Below are positions 7,118-15,299 of a stretch of 30,439 bases of DNA, piece by piece. The notes beneath the pieces were generated by a model. That model worked only from the letters and a program-made list of their open reading frames with translations, was not told where the DNA came from and did not search any database. Position numbers and translations under genes: made by a program. How positions within the stretch are numbered: position 1 is the first letter of the stretch; every line of letters begins with the position of its first letter. Source of the stretch: Sphingobacteriales bacterium (GTDB lineage Bacteria; Bacteroidota; Bacteroidia; Chitinophagales; Chitinophagaceae); assembly GCA_947463665.1 (NCBI GenBank), contig CANHUD010000003.1, positions 1 to 30,439 on the forward strand. The letters run 5' to 3'.

Positions 7118-8944
7118 CTATTCAGCTCCGGTACTTCCACCTTCCATCTTCTTCTTCAGCTCAGCCAGTACGCCGAGATCGCCGAGGGTTGTCTTCTCCA
7201 CTTTGCTTTGAACGTCCTTAACCGCTTTCTTGGTTTTGACCGCTTCAGCTTTCTTTTCTTTAATGAAAGCATCCTTCTCTTCAACCTTCGCCTGTTCCCA
7301 GATACGTGAGTGGCTTACTACGATGCGCTTCTCATTGCGATCGAATTCGATCACTACGAAAGGAGCCGTTTCTTCCAGCATCACGGTCTTGCCGTCTTCC
7401 TTCACAAGGTGACGACCCGGCGCAAATCCTTCCAGTCCGTAAGGCAACTGAACGGTAGCTCCTTTATCATCTTTGCGGGAAATGGTTCCTTCATGAACGC
7501 TTCCGATCTGGAAAGTTTCCTGAAGGGTATTCCAGGGATCTTCCTCCAGCTGTTTGTGTCCCAGCTGCAGTTTGCGGTTATCCTTATCAATATTGAGGAT
7601 AGCCACGTCGATCTCTGCTCCTACCTTAGTGTATTCTGATGGGTGATTGAAACGCTTCAGCCAGCTCAGATCACTGATGTGGATCATGCCACCGATTCCA
7701 GGTTCCAGTTCAACGAATACACCGTATGGAGTGATGTTCTTGACCACACCTTTATGACGGCTATCCATTGGGTATTTATTCTCGATCTCACTCCAGGGAT
7801 CAGAAGTCAGTTGCTTGATCGAGAGACTCATCTTACGGGTATCCTTATCCAGTGTTACCACTTTAGCCTCATACTCATCGCCCAGTTTGAAGAACTCTTT
7901 TGCGTTGATCGGGGTATTGGCCCAGGTGATCTCGGATACGTGCACCAGACCTTCCACACCAGGGAAGATTTCCAGGAATGCACCATAATCTTCGATGTTC
8001 ACCACCTTACCTTTCACTACGCTGCCTTCGCTAAGCGATTCGGGCAATGTATCCCAGGGGTGCGGAGTAAGCTGCTTCAGACCCAGACTGATCCGGCGCT
8101 TCTCGTCGTCGAAATCGAGTACCACAACGTTCAGTTTCTGATCGAGTTTCAGTACTTCGTTCGGATGCGAGATACGTCCCCAGCTGATGTCGGTTATGTA
8201 CAGAAGACCATCTACGCCACCCAGATCCAGGAATGCTCCAAAATCGGTGATGTTTTTGATCGTTCCTTCCAGAACCTGACCTTTTTCGAGTTTGCTCATG
8301 ATCTCTACGCGCTGCGCTTCGATATCGCTCTCGATGAGGGCCTTGTGCGAAACAACGGCATTCTTAATGGCTTCGTTGATCTTAACCACCTTGAATTCCA
8401 TCGTCTTACCAACAAACTGATCGTAGTCGGTAACCGGTTTCACATCGATCTGAGAACCAGGCAGGAAGGTCTCCATACCGTAGATATCCACGATAAGACC
8501 ACCTTTTGTTTTGCTGGTGACCAGACCGCTGACCACTTCTCCGGTTTTGTGTACTTCCACAATTCTTTCCCAGGCACGGGTAATGCGCGCCTGCTTGCGG
8601 CTGAGATGCAAATGACCTTCCCGGTCTTCTTTCTCCACCACCATTACTTCCACGAGATCACTAACCTTCAGGTTGTGCAGATCGCGGAATTCATTGAGAG
8701 ACACCAGACCATCAGACTTGAATCCGATGTTGATGACCACATCCGTTTTGGTGATTCCCACCACCATTCCTTCGATCATTTCACCGTCGGTAATGGTACG
8801 GAATGTGTTCTCATACGCACTGTCGTACTTTTCTTTTTCTTCTTTAGTGTACGATGTGACGTTCTTTTTGTCGACACTCCAGTCAAAATCATCATGAGCT
8901 GAAGTAGTCAAGGGAGCTGTTTCCAGTGATTTGTTTTCTTCCAC
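7118..8944 (-). CDS. rpsA: 30S ribosomal protein bS1
   Basis: A 608-residue protein with six S1 RNA-binding domains at about residues 55-117, 135-202, 222-290, 307-377, 395-464 and 481-546; the third to fifth show the typical DFGAFLDLGGVDGLLYITD / DYGAFLEI / PYGVFVELEPG pattern with SLGLKQL or SLSIKQL ends. A lysine-rich tail follows. S1 holds mRNA on the 30S subunit. The start is GTG at 8944-8942, chosen because AAAAGGAGGA lies 8-17 bases upstream: a perfect Shine-Dalgarno, which other genes of this window lack. A promoter-like TACTTTTG lies about 60 bases upstream. It is a single-gene unit ending at the palindromic terminator. Confidence 0.97.
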   Translation of the reverse strand: MEENKSLETAPLTTSAHDDFDWSVDKKNVTSYTKEEKEKYDSAYENTFRTITDGEMIEGMVVGITKTDVVINIGFKSDGLVSLNEFRDLHNLKVSDLVEVMVVEKEDREGHLHLSRKQARITRAWERIVEVHKTGEVVSGLVTSKTKGGLIVDIYGMETFLPGSQIDVKPVTDYDQFVGKTMEFKVVKINEAIKNAVVSHKALIESDIEAQRVEIMSKLEKGQVLEGTIKNITDFGAFLDLGGVDGLLYITDISWGRISHPNEVLKLDQKLNVVVLDFDDEKRRISLGLKQLTPHPWDTLPESLSEGSVVKGKVVNIEDYGAFLEIFPGVEGLVHVSEITWANTPINAKEFFKLGDEYEAKVVTLDKDTRKMSLSIKQLTSDPWSEIENKYPMDSRHKGVVKNITPYGVFVELEPGIGGMIHISDLSWLKRFNHPSEYTKVGAEIDVAILNIDKDNRKLQLGHKQLEEDPWNTLQETFQIGSVHEGTISRKDDKGATVQLPYGLEGFAPGRHLVKEDGKTVMLEETAPFVVIEFDRNEKRIVVSHSRIWEQAKVEEKDAFIKEKKAEAVKTKKAVKDVQSKVEKTTLGDLGVLAELKKKMEGGSTGAE

Positions 8945-8952
8945 TTAAATTG

Positions 8953-8962
8953 TCCTCCTTTT
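8953..8962 (-). promoter_or_regulatory. Perfect Shine-Dalgarno of rpsA
   Basis: On the minus strand the sequence reads AAAAGGAGGA, with 8 bases between it and the GTG start. This is unusual in Bacteroidota, whose ribosomes mostly do not use the anti-Shine-Dalgarno, and it decides the GTG start of rpsA. Confidence 0.85.
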
Positions 8963-9003
8963 GTATAGATTACAGGGTTTTTTGTGGCCCTGCTTTGGGA
9001 GGG

Positions 9004-9011
9004 CAAAAGTA
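9004..9011 (-). promoter_or_regulatory. Probable -7 promoter element of rpsA (TACTTTTG)
   Basis: The minus strand reads TACTTTTG, an exact match to the Bacteroidota -7 consensus TAnnTTTG. The -33 TTTG is not evident at 19-21 bases upstream (only a TGG), so the promoter is incomplete by consensus. Transcription would begin near 8998 and give a leader of about 50 bases. Confidence 0.55.
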
Positions 9012-9238
9012 ATTCTTTTATGTGTTTTCCACTATTTTTCGGCTATTTATTTAGGGGAAAAAGGACTTTCGGGCATCGTTTTTTAGTGAAAAACTGAAAT
9101 TCACCAACGGATTCCTGCTGAAATAGGCGATGTTGAGGATTTCACCCCGAAACACATGAGAAAAAAACATGAAATAAATTACCTGACCTCGCGCATATAT
9201 TCGCCATTTTTTACTTTTTTTGCCCTGAATTTTTTTTT

Positions 9239-9697
9239 ATGATCACTACTGTTCTGATCGATCTCTACAACCGTGAAATTGACCGCCTGAAAAATGAGAT
9301 CGCTTCTTTTGAATCCGACGACCTGTTATGGAAATCTTCTGAAACAGCCATTCCTCCGGCCGGGAACCTTTGTTTGTTCGTAACTGGTGCCATGCAGCAC
9401 TACATCGGCAACATGATCGGGGATTCCGGTTACATTCGCAACAAGGAAGCCGAAATGAAAGCCCGCAACCTAAGCCGCGAACGGATTATGGAAGAGGTGG
9501 AAAATATGCGGCAGACGGTGGTGGATACTTTAGAACAGGTCAGTAAGTCTGAGCTCCTGAAAGTATTCCCTACCAATGAATTCGAAGAAGCTGTCACCAC
9601 TGAATTTTACCTGATGCATCTGCTGCGCACGCTGAGTTTTTACTCCGGGCAAATTTCCGTACTGCGCGCACTGGCATCGGAAAAAGTGGCCAGCTGA
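9239..9697 (+). CDS. DinB-like four-helix protein (DUF1572 type)
   Basis: The 152-residue all-helical sequence looks like the DinB/YfiT superfamily in its DUF1572 branch: a LYNREIDRLKNEI first helix, NLCLFVTGAMQHYIGNMIG with H54, EEVENMRQTVVDTLEQV, a helix with H127 (MHLLRTL), then FYSGQISVLRAL. Family members carry three metal-binding histidines; here the third, expected in the YHxGQ segment, is Tyr135, so metal binding may be lost or changed. The role is unknown; relatives include thiol-S-transferases and stress proteins. It stands alone, divergent from rpsA over 294 A/T-rich bases, and converges on the PLP-enzyme gene 17 bases away. Confidence 0.7.
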   Translation: MITTVLIDLYNREIDRLKNEIASFESDDLLWKSSETAIPPAGNLCLFVTGAMQHYIGNMIGDSGYIRNKEAEMKARNLSRERIMEEVENMRQTVVDTLEQVSKSELLKVFPTNEFEEAVTTEFYLMHLLRTLSFYSGQISVLRALASEKVAS

Positions 9698-9714
9698 TAA
9701 CGGGTCATCCTCAA

Positions 9715-10986
9715 TCAGGATCCTGCAACAAAACTCTTTATGGCGGAAGCCAGTTTGTCAAGTTCCCTGACAGACGTATAGACATTGGGGGTTATGCGTA
9801 CACCATGTACGGTTTCCCAATTGATGGCTACGGTGTGAATTTTGTGTTTGCTAAAAAGCGAACCGGCTAATTCCTCCGGCTTTCTTCCTTTTATGCCTAT
9901 ATTGGCAATGGCGCAGGATTGCCGCCTGTTCAGTGGCTGATAAAAATGTACTTCAGGTATATCTTTTACTTTGTTTACCCAATAGTCTTTAAGAAAGCGT
10001 AACCTTTCTTCTTTTCTTTTCGAACCGATTACCTGATGGAAATCTACGGCCGCCCCTATCGCCATTTCTGATGCAAACGAGCGGGTACCCAATGATTCGA
10101 ACTTTCGGATATCGGAGCCGTCGGGTTCATTGTTGGACAACAACGCCCAGACTTTTTTTATCTTCTCCTTTCGGATCCAGAGCAGGCCGCTGCCAAAAGG
10201 AGCGCTTAGCCATTTGTGAAGGGAAGAAGCAAAATAATCACATCCCAGATCCGGCACGTTGAAATCAAAATGAGCAAGTGAATGTGCCCCATCTCCAATT
10301 ACTTCGATGTTTCGTTTATGAGCCTCTTCCGCAATCTTCCGGATCGGCATAATCTGGCCGGTCCAATTTACCAGATGGGTAACATGTACAATTTTTGTCC
10401 TCGTGGTAAATGCGTCCGTGTATGCCTTTACAATAGCATCATCGTCTGAAATCGGCAGCTGAAGATCGATCCATACCAGTTTTATCCCGTCTCTTTTTTC
10501 CCGTTGCTTCCATGCATTGATCATATTGGGATAATCCATTCTGGATACAACCACTTCATCGCCTTTCTTCAGATCCAGTCCGAAAATAACCGTATTTAAT
10601 CCCTCCGTTGAATTTCGGTTGATGGCTACCTCTTCTGCATCACACCCACAAAGATCAGCCAGTTTCTGCCGCAACGGCTCCCGTCCCTGATCCAGAATCT
10701 GCCACATGTAATAGGTAGGCGCTTCATTGCAATACTGGTAGTACCGAATGTGTGCATCCTGCACTACTTTTGGCTGTGGAGCAACGCCCCCATTGTTCAG
10801 GTTGATAATGTTCGGACTCATGGTATAGGATTCACGTATCCAACCCCAGAAATCTTCGTCATCTACAGCATCGCCAGTACCATATTGTGCCATTCGTGCC
10901 AGCTGATTTTCCGCCTGCTTCGCGAAAACGGGATTGGCAACTGCCAGAAAACTCAAACCGGTACCGAGAAATTTCCTTCTTTCCAT
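9715..10986 (-). CDS. Tat-signal aminotransferase class V-fold PLP enzyme (isopenicillin N epimerase-like)
   Basis: I place the start at ATG 10986, giving 423 residues beginning MERRKFLGTGLSFLAVANPV: a twin-arginine signal (RRKFLG plus a short hydrophobic core and an AxA-like end, VFAKQ). An in-frame Met at 11058 would add 24 residues inside the upstream gene and bury this signal. The rest is a fold-type I PLP enzyme of aminotransferase class V: NNGGVAPQP, NRNSTEGLNTV phosphate-binding region, HVTHLVNWTGQIMPI, D232 in GDGAH, and the PLP lysine K258 in SSLHKWLSAPFGSG. Relatives include CefD-type epimerases and cysteine desulfurase-like enzymes; the reaction is unknown. Export by Tat suits an enzyme that folds around its cofactor first. 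It lies 17 bases after the BaiN-like gene. Confidence 0.85.
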   Translation of the reverse strand: MERRKFLGTGLSFLAVANPVFAKQAENQLARMAQYGTGDAVDDEDFWGWIRESYTMSPNIINLNNGGVAPQPKVVQDAHIRYYQYCNEAPTYYMWQILDQGREPLRQKLADLCGCDAEEVAINRNSTEGLNTVIFGLDLKKGDEVVVSRMDYPNMINAWKQREKRDGIKLVWIDLQLPISDDDAIVKAYTDAFTTRTKIVHVTHLVNWTGQIMPIRKIAEEAHKRNIEVIGDGAHSLAHFDFNVPDLGCDYFASSLHKWLSAPFGSGLLWIRKEKIKKVWALLSNNEPDGSDIRKFESLGTRSFASEMAIGAAVDFHQVIGSKRKEERLRFLKDYWVNKVKDIPEVHFYQPLNRRQSCAIANIGIKGRKPEELAGSLFSKHKIHTVAINWETVHGVRITPNVYTSVRELDKLASAIKSFVAGS

Positions 10987-11003
10987 AACCTGAAATTCTG
11001 CTA

Positions 11004-12242
11004 TCAAGATACGGTATTTAAAGAGATATGTCGGGCGGCCTTCATACCACTGGTCCATGCGTGCTGAAAATTATACCCTCCCGTGATTCCATCTACATCC
11101 AGTACTTCACCTGTAAAATATAACCTGGGTTGTAAACGGCTCTCCATGGTATCCGGGTTCACTTCACTGGTTGAGATTCCTCCTGCCGTTACAAACTCTT
11201 CCTTGAATGTGGTCTTCCCTTTAATGACCAATGGATAAGCCGTTACCAGTGAAGCCAGTTTGTTTTGAACCGCCGCAGGTAGCCTTGCCCAGGTTTCCTG
11301 TTCTACTCCGGCCTTCTTTGCCAGATACTCCCATAAACGGTTAGCTAAACCAAATGGAGATTTACCGATAACGGATTCAGATCCATGTGTGTTTCGGTAA
11401 CCATGCAGGGTTTCCCTGAAAGATTGTTCTGTATACGATGGGAGCCAGTTGATCCACACGGTGGTCGTATAATCACATGCATGCATGTCTCTTGCCAGCC
11501 AGGCGGAAAGGCGGATAACCGCAGGGCCACTCACTCCCCAGTGGGTAATCAGAACAGGACCTGTTTCCCTGATTTTCCAGGCGGGTATTCTGATTTCTGC
11601 TTTTTCTGCAGAAATTCCCATTAGCTTAGTAATCGGATCATCGGGTGCATTGAAGGTAAACAGAGAGGGAACAGGCGGCACGATGGAATGACCGGTTTCG
11701 CGAAGCCAGTCGTACTGTGTAGCCTTGGGATATCCTCCGGTTGCTACACAAACAAAATCTGCCTCAACTTTCTCCTTTACATGACCGCGCTCTGTGTCAA
11801 TCTCCCATTTTTCGTCCCGTCTGCGTAACCCAGTTACAGCAGTCTGTATGCGGATGTCAACTTTAAACTGATCAGCTTCTCTTAACAGGCAATTGATGAT
11901 CGTGGCACTGCTGTCTGTAACCGGAAACATACGTCCATCCTTCTCCGTTTTAAGTTTGACACCTCTTGATGCAAACCAATCTACGGTATCCGGAGAAAAA
12001 AAGGTATGAAACGCCTTCCGAACAAAATGTTTTCCGCGCGGATACGCCTCTGCCATGTCCCGAATATCTGAACAATCATGGGTAACGTTACAACGACCAC
12101 CCCCGCTTATGCTCACTTTAGCCAGTAAACGTGCTGATTTTTCAAGTACAATCACCCTAACATTTTCTGACTCCCTGGCGAGATTAATCGCACAAAAAAT
12201 GCCGGACGCTCCTCCACCTATGACAACTGCTGTTCGTTCCAT
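11004..12242 (-). CDS. NAD(P)/FAD-dependent oxidoreductase, HI0933/BaiN-like
   Basis: The 412-residue protein has an N-terminal FAD-binding Rossmann motif (VVIGGGASGIFCAINLA), then the family hallmark SISGGGRCNVTH (residues 45-56), a substrate-side region with SLFTFNAPDDPITKLMGIS, VCVATGGYPKA, THWGVSGPAVIRLS, and the closing FAD motif GEVLDVDGITGGYNFQHAWTSG. This matches the HI0933 family (YhiN/BaiN/RdsA), flavoproteins of largely unsettled function, one of which has been linked to bile-acid reduction. It is probably co-transcribed with the Tat-signal PLP gene downstream. The physiological substrate is not identifiable from sequence. Confidence 0.9.
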   Translation of the reverse strand: MERTAVVIGGGASGIFCAINLARESENVRVIVLEKSARLLAKVSISGGGRCNVTHDCSDIRDMAEAYPRGKHFVRKAFHTFFSPDTVDWFASRGVKLKTEKDGRMFPVTDSSATIINCLLREADQFKVDIRIQTAVTGLRRRDEKWEIDTERGHVKEKVEADFVCVATGGYPKATQYDWLRETGHSIVPPVPSLFTFNAPDDPITKLMGISAEKAEIRIPAWKIRETGPVLITHWGVSGPAVIRLSAWLARDMHACDYTTTVWINWLPSYTEQSFRETLHGYRNTHGSESVIGKSPFGLANRLWEYLAKKAGVEQETWARLPAAVQNKLASLVTAYPLVIKGKTTFKEEFVTAGGISTSEVNPDTMESRLQPRLYFTGEVLDVDGITGGYNFQHAWTSGMKAARHISLNTVS

Positions 12243-12309
12243 ATTCTAAATGAACTGTCAATAAACAGAGTAAAGGTAAACTGCTAAACAATCAGTTGGT
12301 CTAATTAAC

Positions 12310-13020
12310 TTATTCGGAATCAAACAATCCTTTAAGGATCTCTAAGCTAAGCTCTGAATAGCTGTTGATCACAAGATGTGCTTCTTTGAGTTGTGACGCT
12401 TCATGCGTACTCACGATCGCTACGGATTTCATCCCTGCTGTACGCGCAGCGGTAATGCCATGCACAGCGTCTTCTACCACTACACATTCTGAGGGATGAA
12501 TCCCCAACCGCTCTGCAGTAAGCATAAACATATCCGGTGAAGGCTTGCCCTGTTCCACCATTTCCCCGGTAACAATCGTATTAAAAAAAGGAAATAAACC
12601 CGTTTTTTCCAATACCATTCGCATCTTTGGCTGGCGGGAACTTGTTGCCAGCCCCAAAGGAATACCTGCCGATTTCAACTCGTTGAGTAAGTGGTTCGCA
12701 CCAGGTAACAGTTGTAATCCGTTTTGTTCGATATACGCTTCAAAATAATACATCTTGCGACGCATATTTTCCTGTGCTTCCTCACCTTTTACATTCAAAA
12801 CATGCTGAACTACATCCTGACTTTTTCGACCTAATAAAGGGAAATAATCCTCAAAGGAAAGCTCTCTGCCATGATCCCTGAAAACACGCTGCCAGGCTTT
12901 AAAATCGGCTTCAGTAGTTTCTACAAGGGTGCCATCCATATCAAATATTATGGCGGATGGCCTTTGTTTAGAAAAAGTAATTTCGCGCTCTTCCGCTACT
13001 AAAAAAGTGGATGAATTCAT
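12310..13020 (-). CDS. HAD-superfamily phosphatase, beta-phosphoglucomutase-like
   Basis: A 236-residue HAD protein with FDMDGTLVETTEAD (nucleophile D27, acid/base D29), LATSSRQ (T126-S128), K159 in GKPSPDMF and E183/D184 in VVEDAVHG. The helical cap and the sequence around residues 34-110 put it in the beta-phosphoglucomutase/phosphonatase group, so a sugar-phosphate phosphatase or mutase is likely. An N-terminal extension of about 20 residues precedes the fold; no internal Met allows a shorter form. It is a distant paralogue of the HAD gene at 6411. It lies between map (79-base gap) and the BaiN-like gene (67-base gap), possibly read from the tail of the ribosomal operon. Confidence 0.88.
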   Translation of the reverse strand: MNSSTFLVAEEREITFSKQRPSAIIFDMDGTLVETTEADFKAWQRVFRDHGRELSFEDYFPLLGRKSQDVVQHVLNVKGEEAQENMRRKMYYFEAYIEQNGLQLLPGANHLLNELKSAGIPLGLATSSRQPKMRMVLEKTGLFPFFNTIVTGEMVEQGKPSPDMFMLTAERLGIHPSECVVVEDAVHGITAARTAGMKSVAIVSTHEASQLKEAHLVINSYSELSLEILKGLFDSE

Positions 13021-13099
13021 CTTTTTACATTTGACTGCATACCCATTAACTGTTCAACAAGACGGAAGACAGGATCAGTATTTTCACAATCAGGAACGA

Positions 13100-13900
13100 T
13101 CAATAGTCACTGAATAAAGCAGCATTGCTTTTTTCCTGCTTGATGATAGGCTCAAATGAGGATAAGATATCGGCTTTATGGCGACGGATACAAATGGTGT
13201 GTTCGTAGTGACAGGCTACTTTCCCATCTTTTGTTCGAACAGTCCAGCCATCTGCATCATAAAAAACTTCCTTCACTCCGAGATTGACCATGGGCTCAAT
13301 GGCAATCACCATATTTTCTTTGAGCTTGGCACCTGTTCCCTTTTTTCCAAAATTGGGAACCTGCGGATCTTCATGAAGATGTCTCCCCAACCCATGCCCC
13401 ACCAATTCACGAACAACACCGTACTTGTGCTTTTTCTCCGTATACTCCTGGATAGCATTGGCAATATCACCCACTCTGTTCCCGGTAACTGCTTTCTCAA
13501 TCCCACGGAAAAGAGATTCGCGAGTTACGGTCATCAGGCTGGCAATTTCAGGAGTTACTGTTCCCAAAGCAAATGTATAGGCACTATCACCATGGAAACC
13601 ATTTTTGAAAACACCTACATCCACAGAAATGACATCCCCATCCCTTAGTTCATGCTGATTGGGAAACCCATGCACTACCGCATCATTTACCGAAATGCAG
13701 GTAGCGAACGGATATCCTCTGTAATTCTTAAAAGAAGGAATAGCGCCATGATCCCGGATATAGGTTTCCACCATTCTGTCGATATCCAAAGTGGTTATAC
13801 CAGGCCTTAAAAAAGCAGCCACCTCTGATAAGGTGGCGCTTACTAATAAACTGCTTTCGCGGATCAATTCAACTTCCGCATTCGTCTTAATATGAATCAT
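13100..13900 (-). CDS. map: Type I methionine aminopeptidase
   Basis: The 266-residue enzyme removes the initiator Met from new proteins. The two-metal site is intact: D94 (ISVDVG), D105 (FHGDSAYTF), H169 (VGHGLG), E202 (AIEPM) and E233 (HYEHTI), with the substrate-binding His at H77 (VVHGFP). There is no N-terminal zinc-finger extension. The start ATG overlaps the secY stop by one base (TGATG), so the two are translationally coupled, as is usual in ribosomal operons. In most Bacteroidota map is followed by infA and rpmJ; here an unrelated HAD gene follows. Confidence 0.97.
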   Translation of the reverse strand: MIHIKTNAEVELIRESSLLVSATLSEVAAFLRPGITTLDIDRMVETYIRDHGAIPSFKNYRGYPFATCISVNDAVVHGFPNQHELRDGDVISVDVGVFKNGFHGDSAYTFALGTVTPEIASLMTVTRESLFRGIEKAVTGNRVGDIANAIQEYTEKKHKYGVVRELVGHGLGRHLHEDPQVPNFGKKGTGAKLKENMVIAIEPMVNLGVKEVFYDADGWTVRTKDGKVACHYEHTICIRRHKADILSSFEPIIKQEKSNAALFSDY

Positions 13901-15234
13901 CAGATCGAAGAAGTAGTTGCTGCTTGTCTTCCCTGGATTCTTCCACCTTTCATCAGGCCATCGTACTGACGCATCAGCAGATGTGTTTCAATTTGCTGAA
14001 GGGTGTCCAGAACAACACCTACCATGATAAGAAGAGAGGTGCCTCCAAAGAAGGTTGAGAAATTTTGTGTTACACCCAAACGCTGGGCGATACCAGGTAA
14101 AATACCAATGGCTGCCAGAAAAATTGCTCCGGGCAATGTTATGCGATCCATTACCTGTCCGATATAATCGGCCGTTGGCTGACCAGGCTTGACACCGGGG
14201 ATGAAACCATTGCTTTGCTTGAGGCTGTCAGCCATCTGTTTGGGATTGAAAATCAATGCAGTGTAAAGGAAGGTGAATCCTATTACCATCACACTGTAGA
14301 TAATCATGTACCAGACATTGCTGTGATCATTGAAGATTCGGGCAATACCTTTTCCTGATTCCATATTGGTAAATGAAATCAGTGTAGGCAGGAACATAAT
14401 AGCCTGGGCAAAGATGATAGGCATAACACCCGCAGCATTAACTTTCAAAGGGAGGAACTGACGGGCACCTGTAAATTGTTTGTTGCCTACAATTTGCTTG
14501 GCATAGTTCACCGGAATCTTCCGAACTCCCTGAACCAGAATGATCAGTCCGAGTATAATAGCTACCAGGAAGGCGATTTCTACGAGGAAAATCAAAAGAC
14601 CACCACCGCCACGTGTTTGTTTGGAGGCAAATTCACCCAGGAACGACTGCGGTAAACGCGCCAGGATACCCACCATAATGATTATGGAGGTACCGTTTCC
14701 AAGGCCTTTATCCTGGATCTTTTCTCCCAGCCACATTACAAATAACGTTCCGGCAGTGAGTGTGATAACTGTTGATACCCAGAAAAAAGGAGCGTATGCA
14801 TCGATCAGGGCTTCCCGATTGACATTCCTGAGATAGGCAACGTAGGCTGCACCTTGCAAAAGAGTAACCAATGCAGTGAGGTAACGAGTCCAGCGATTGA
14901 TTTTTTGGCGACCACTATCACCTTCTTTCTGGATCTTTTGCATTTGAGGTACCAAAATGGTCATCAATTGCATGAAAATGGAGGCAGAAATGTAGGGCAT
15001 GATTCCAAGCGCAAATATGGATGCGTTGGAGAAAGAACCACCGGCGAATGTATCGAACAAACCAAGCAGACCCTCTTTAGCACTGGTAAGATCCAACTTA
15101 TTGGGATCTATTCCAGGCAATACTACATGAGATCCGAATCTATAGACCAATACAAGGAGGAGAGTTACCGTGATCTTTGACCGAAGTTCATCGATGCTCC
15201 AAATATTCCGTAAGGTCTGAATGAATTTCTTCAC
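13900..15234 (-). CDS. secY: Preprotein translocase channel subunit SecY
   Basis: The 444-residue membrane protein has ten predicted transmembrane helices, the plug region after GSHVVLPGIDPNKL, ALGIMPYISASIFMQL in TM2, and the cytoplasmic loops with RKIPVNYAKQIVG and FNPKQMADSLKQSNGFIPGVKPG. It forms the SecYEG export channel in the inner membrane. A perfect 10-base-pair hairpin lies between rplO and this gene. It is translationally coupled to map. Sequence is ordinary for the family. Confidence 0.98.
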   Translation of the reverse strand: MKKFIQTLRNIWSIDELRSKITVTLLLVLVYRFGSHVVLPGIDPNKLDLTSAKEGLLGLFDTFAGGSFSNASIFALGIMPYISASIFMQLMTILVPQMQKIQKEGDSGRQKINRWTRYLTALVTLLQGAAYVAYLRNVNREALIDAYAPFFWVSTVITLTAGTLFVMWLGEKIQDKGLGNGTSIIIMVGILARLPQSFLGEFASKQTRGGGGLLIFLVEIAFLVAIILGLIILVQGVRKIPVNYAKQIVGNKQFTGARQFLPLKVNAAGVMPIIFAQAIMFLPTLISFTNMESGKGIARIFNDHSNVWYMIIYSVMVIGFTFLYTALIFNPKQMADSLKQSNGFIPGVKPGQPTADYIGQVMDRITLPGAIFLAAIGILPGIAQRLGVTQNFSTFFGGTSLLIMVGVVLDTLQQIETHLLMRQYDGLMKGGRIQGRQAATTSSI

Positions 15235-15261
15235 AGAGGAATGATTTTTTGCTAAAATATA

Positions 15262-15284
15262 AGACGCATTTTTGAAATGCGTCT
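15262..15284 (-). terminator. Strong hairpin between rplO and secY, possible attenuator
   Basis: AGACGCATTT and AAATGCGTCT form a perfect 10-base-pair stem around a 3-base loop. On the minus-strand transcript it is followed by UUAUAUUUUAG, a broken U-run, so it may terminate only part of the transcripts or mark a processing site, setting secY-map lower than the ribosomal genes. Confidence 0.5.
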
Positions 15285-15299
15285 GTAAATATCTGAAAA

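Noticed and set aside
7643..8902. 419-codon open frame on the plus strand opposite rpsA
   Set aside because: It is antisense to a complete, well-conserved S1 gene and its translation is rich in His, Phe and Asp with no domain pattern, as expected from the reversed codons of S1.
9698..9714. Terminator between the DinB-like gene and the PLP-enzyme gene
   Set aside because: Only a weak ATCCT/AGGAT inverted repeat is present, with no U-run on either strand.
10987..11058. Longer PLP-enzyme gene starting at 11058
   Set aside because: It would overlap the flavoprotein gene by 55 bases and hide a clean twin-arginine signal that begins at 10986.
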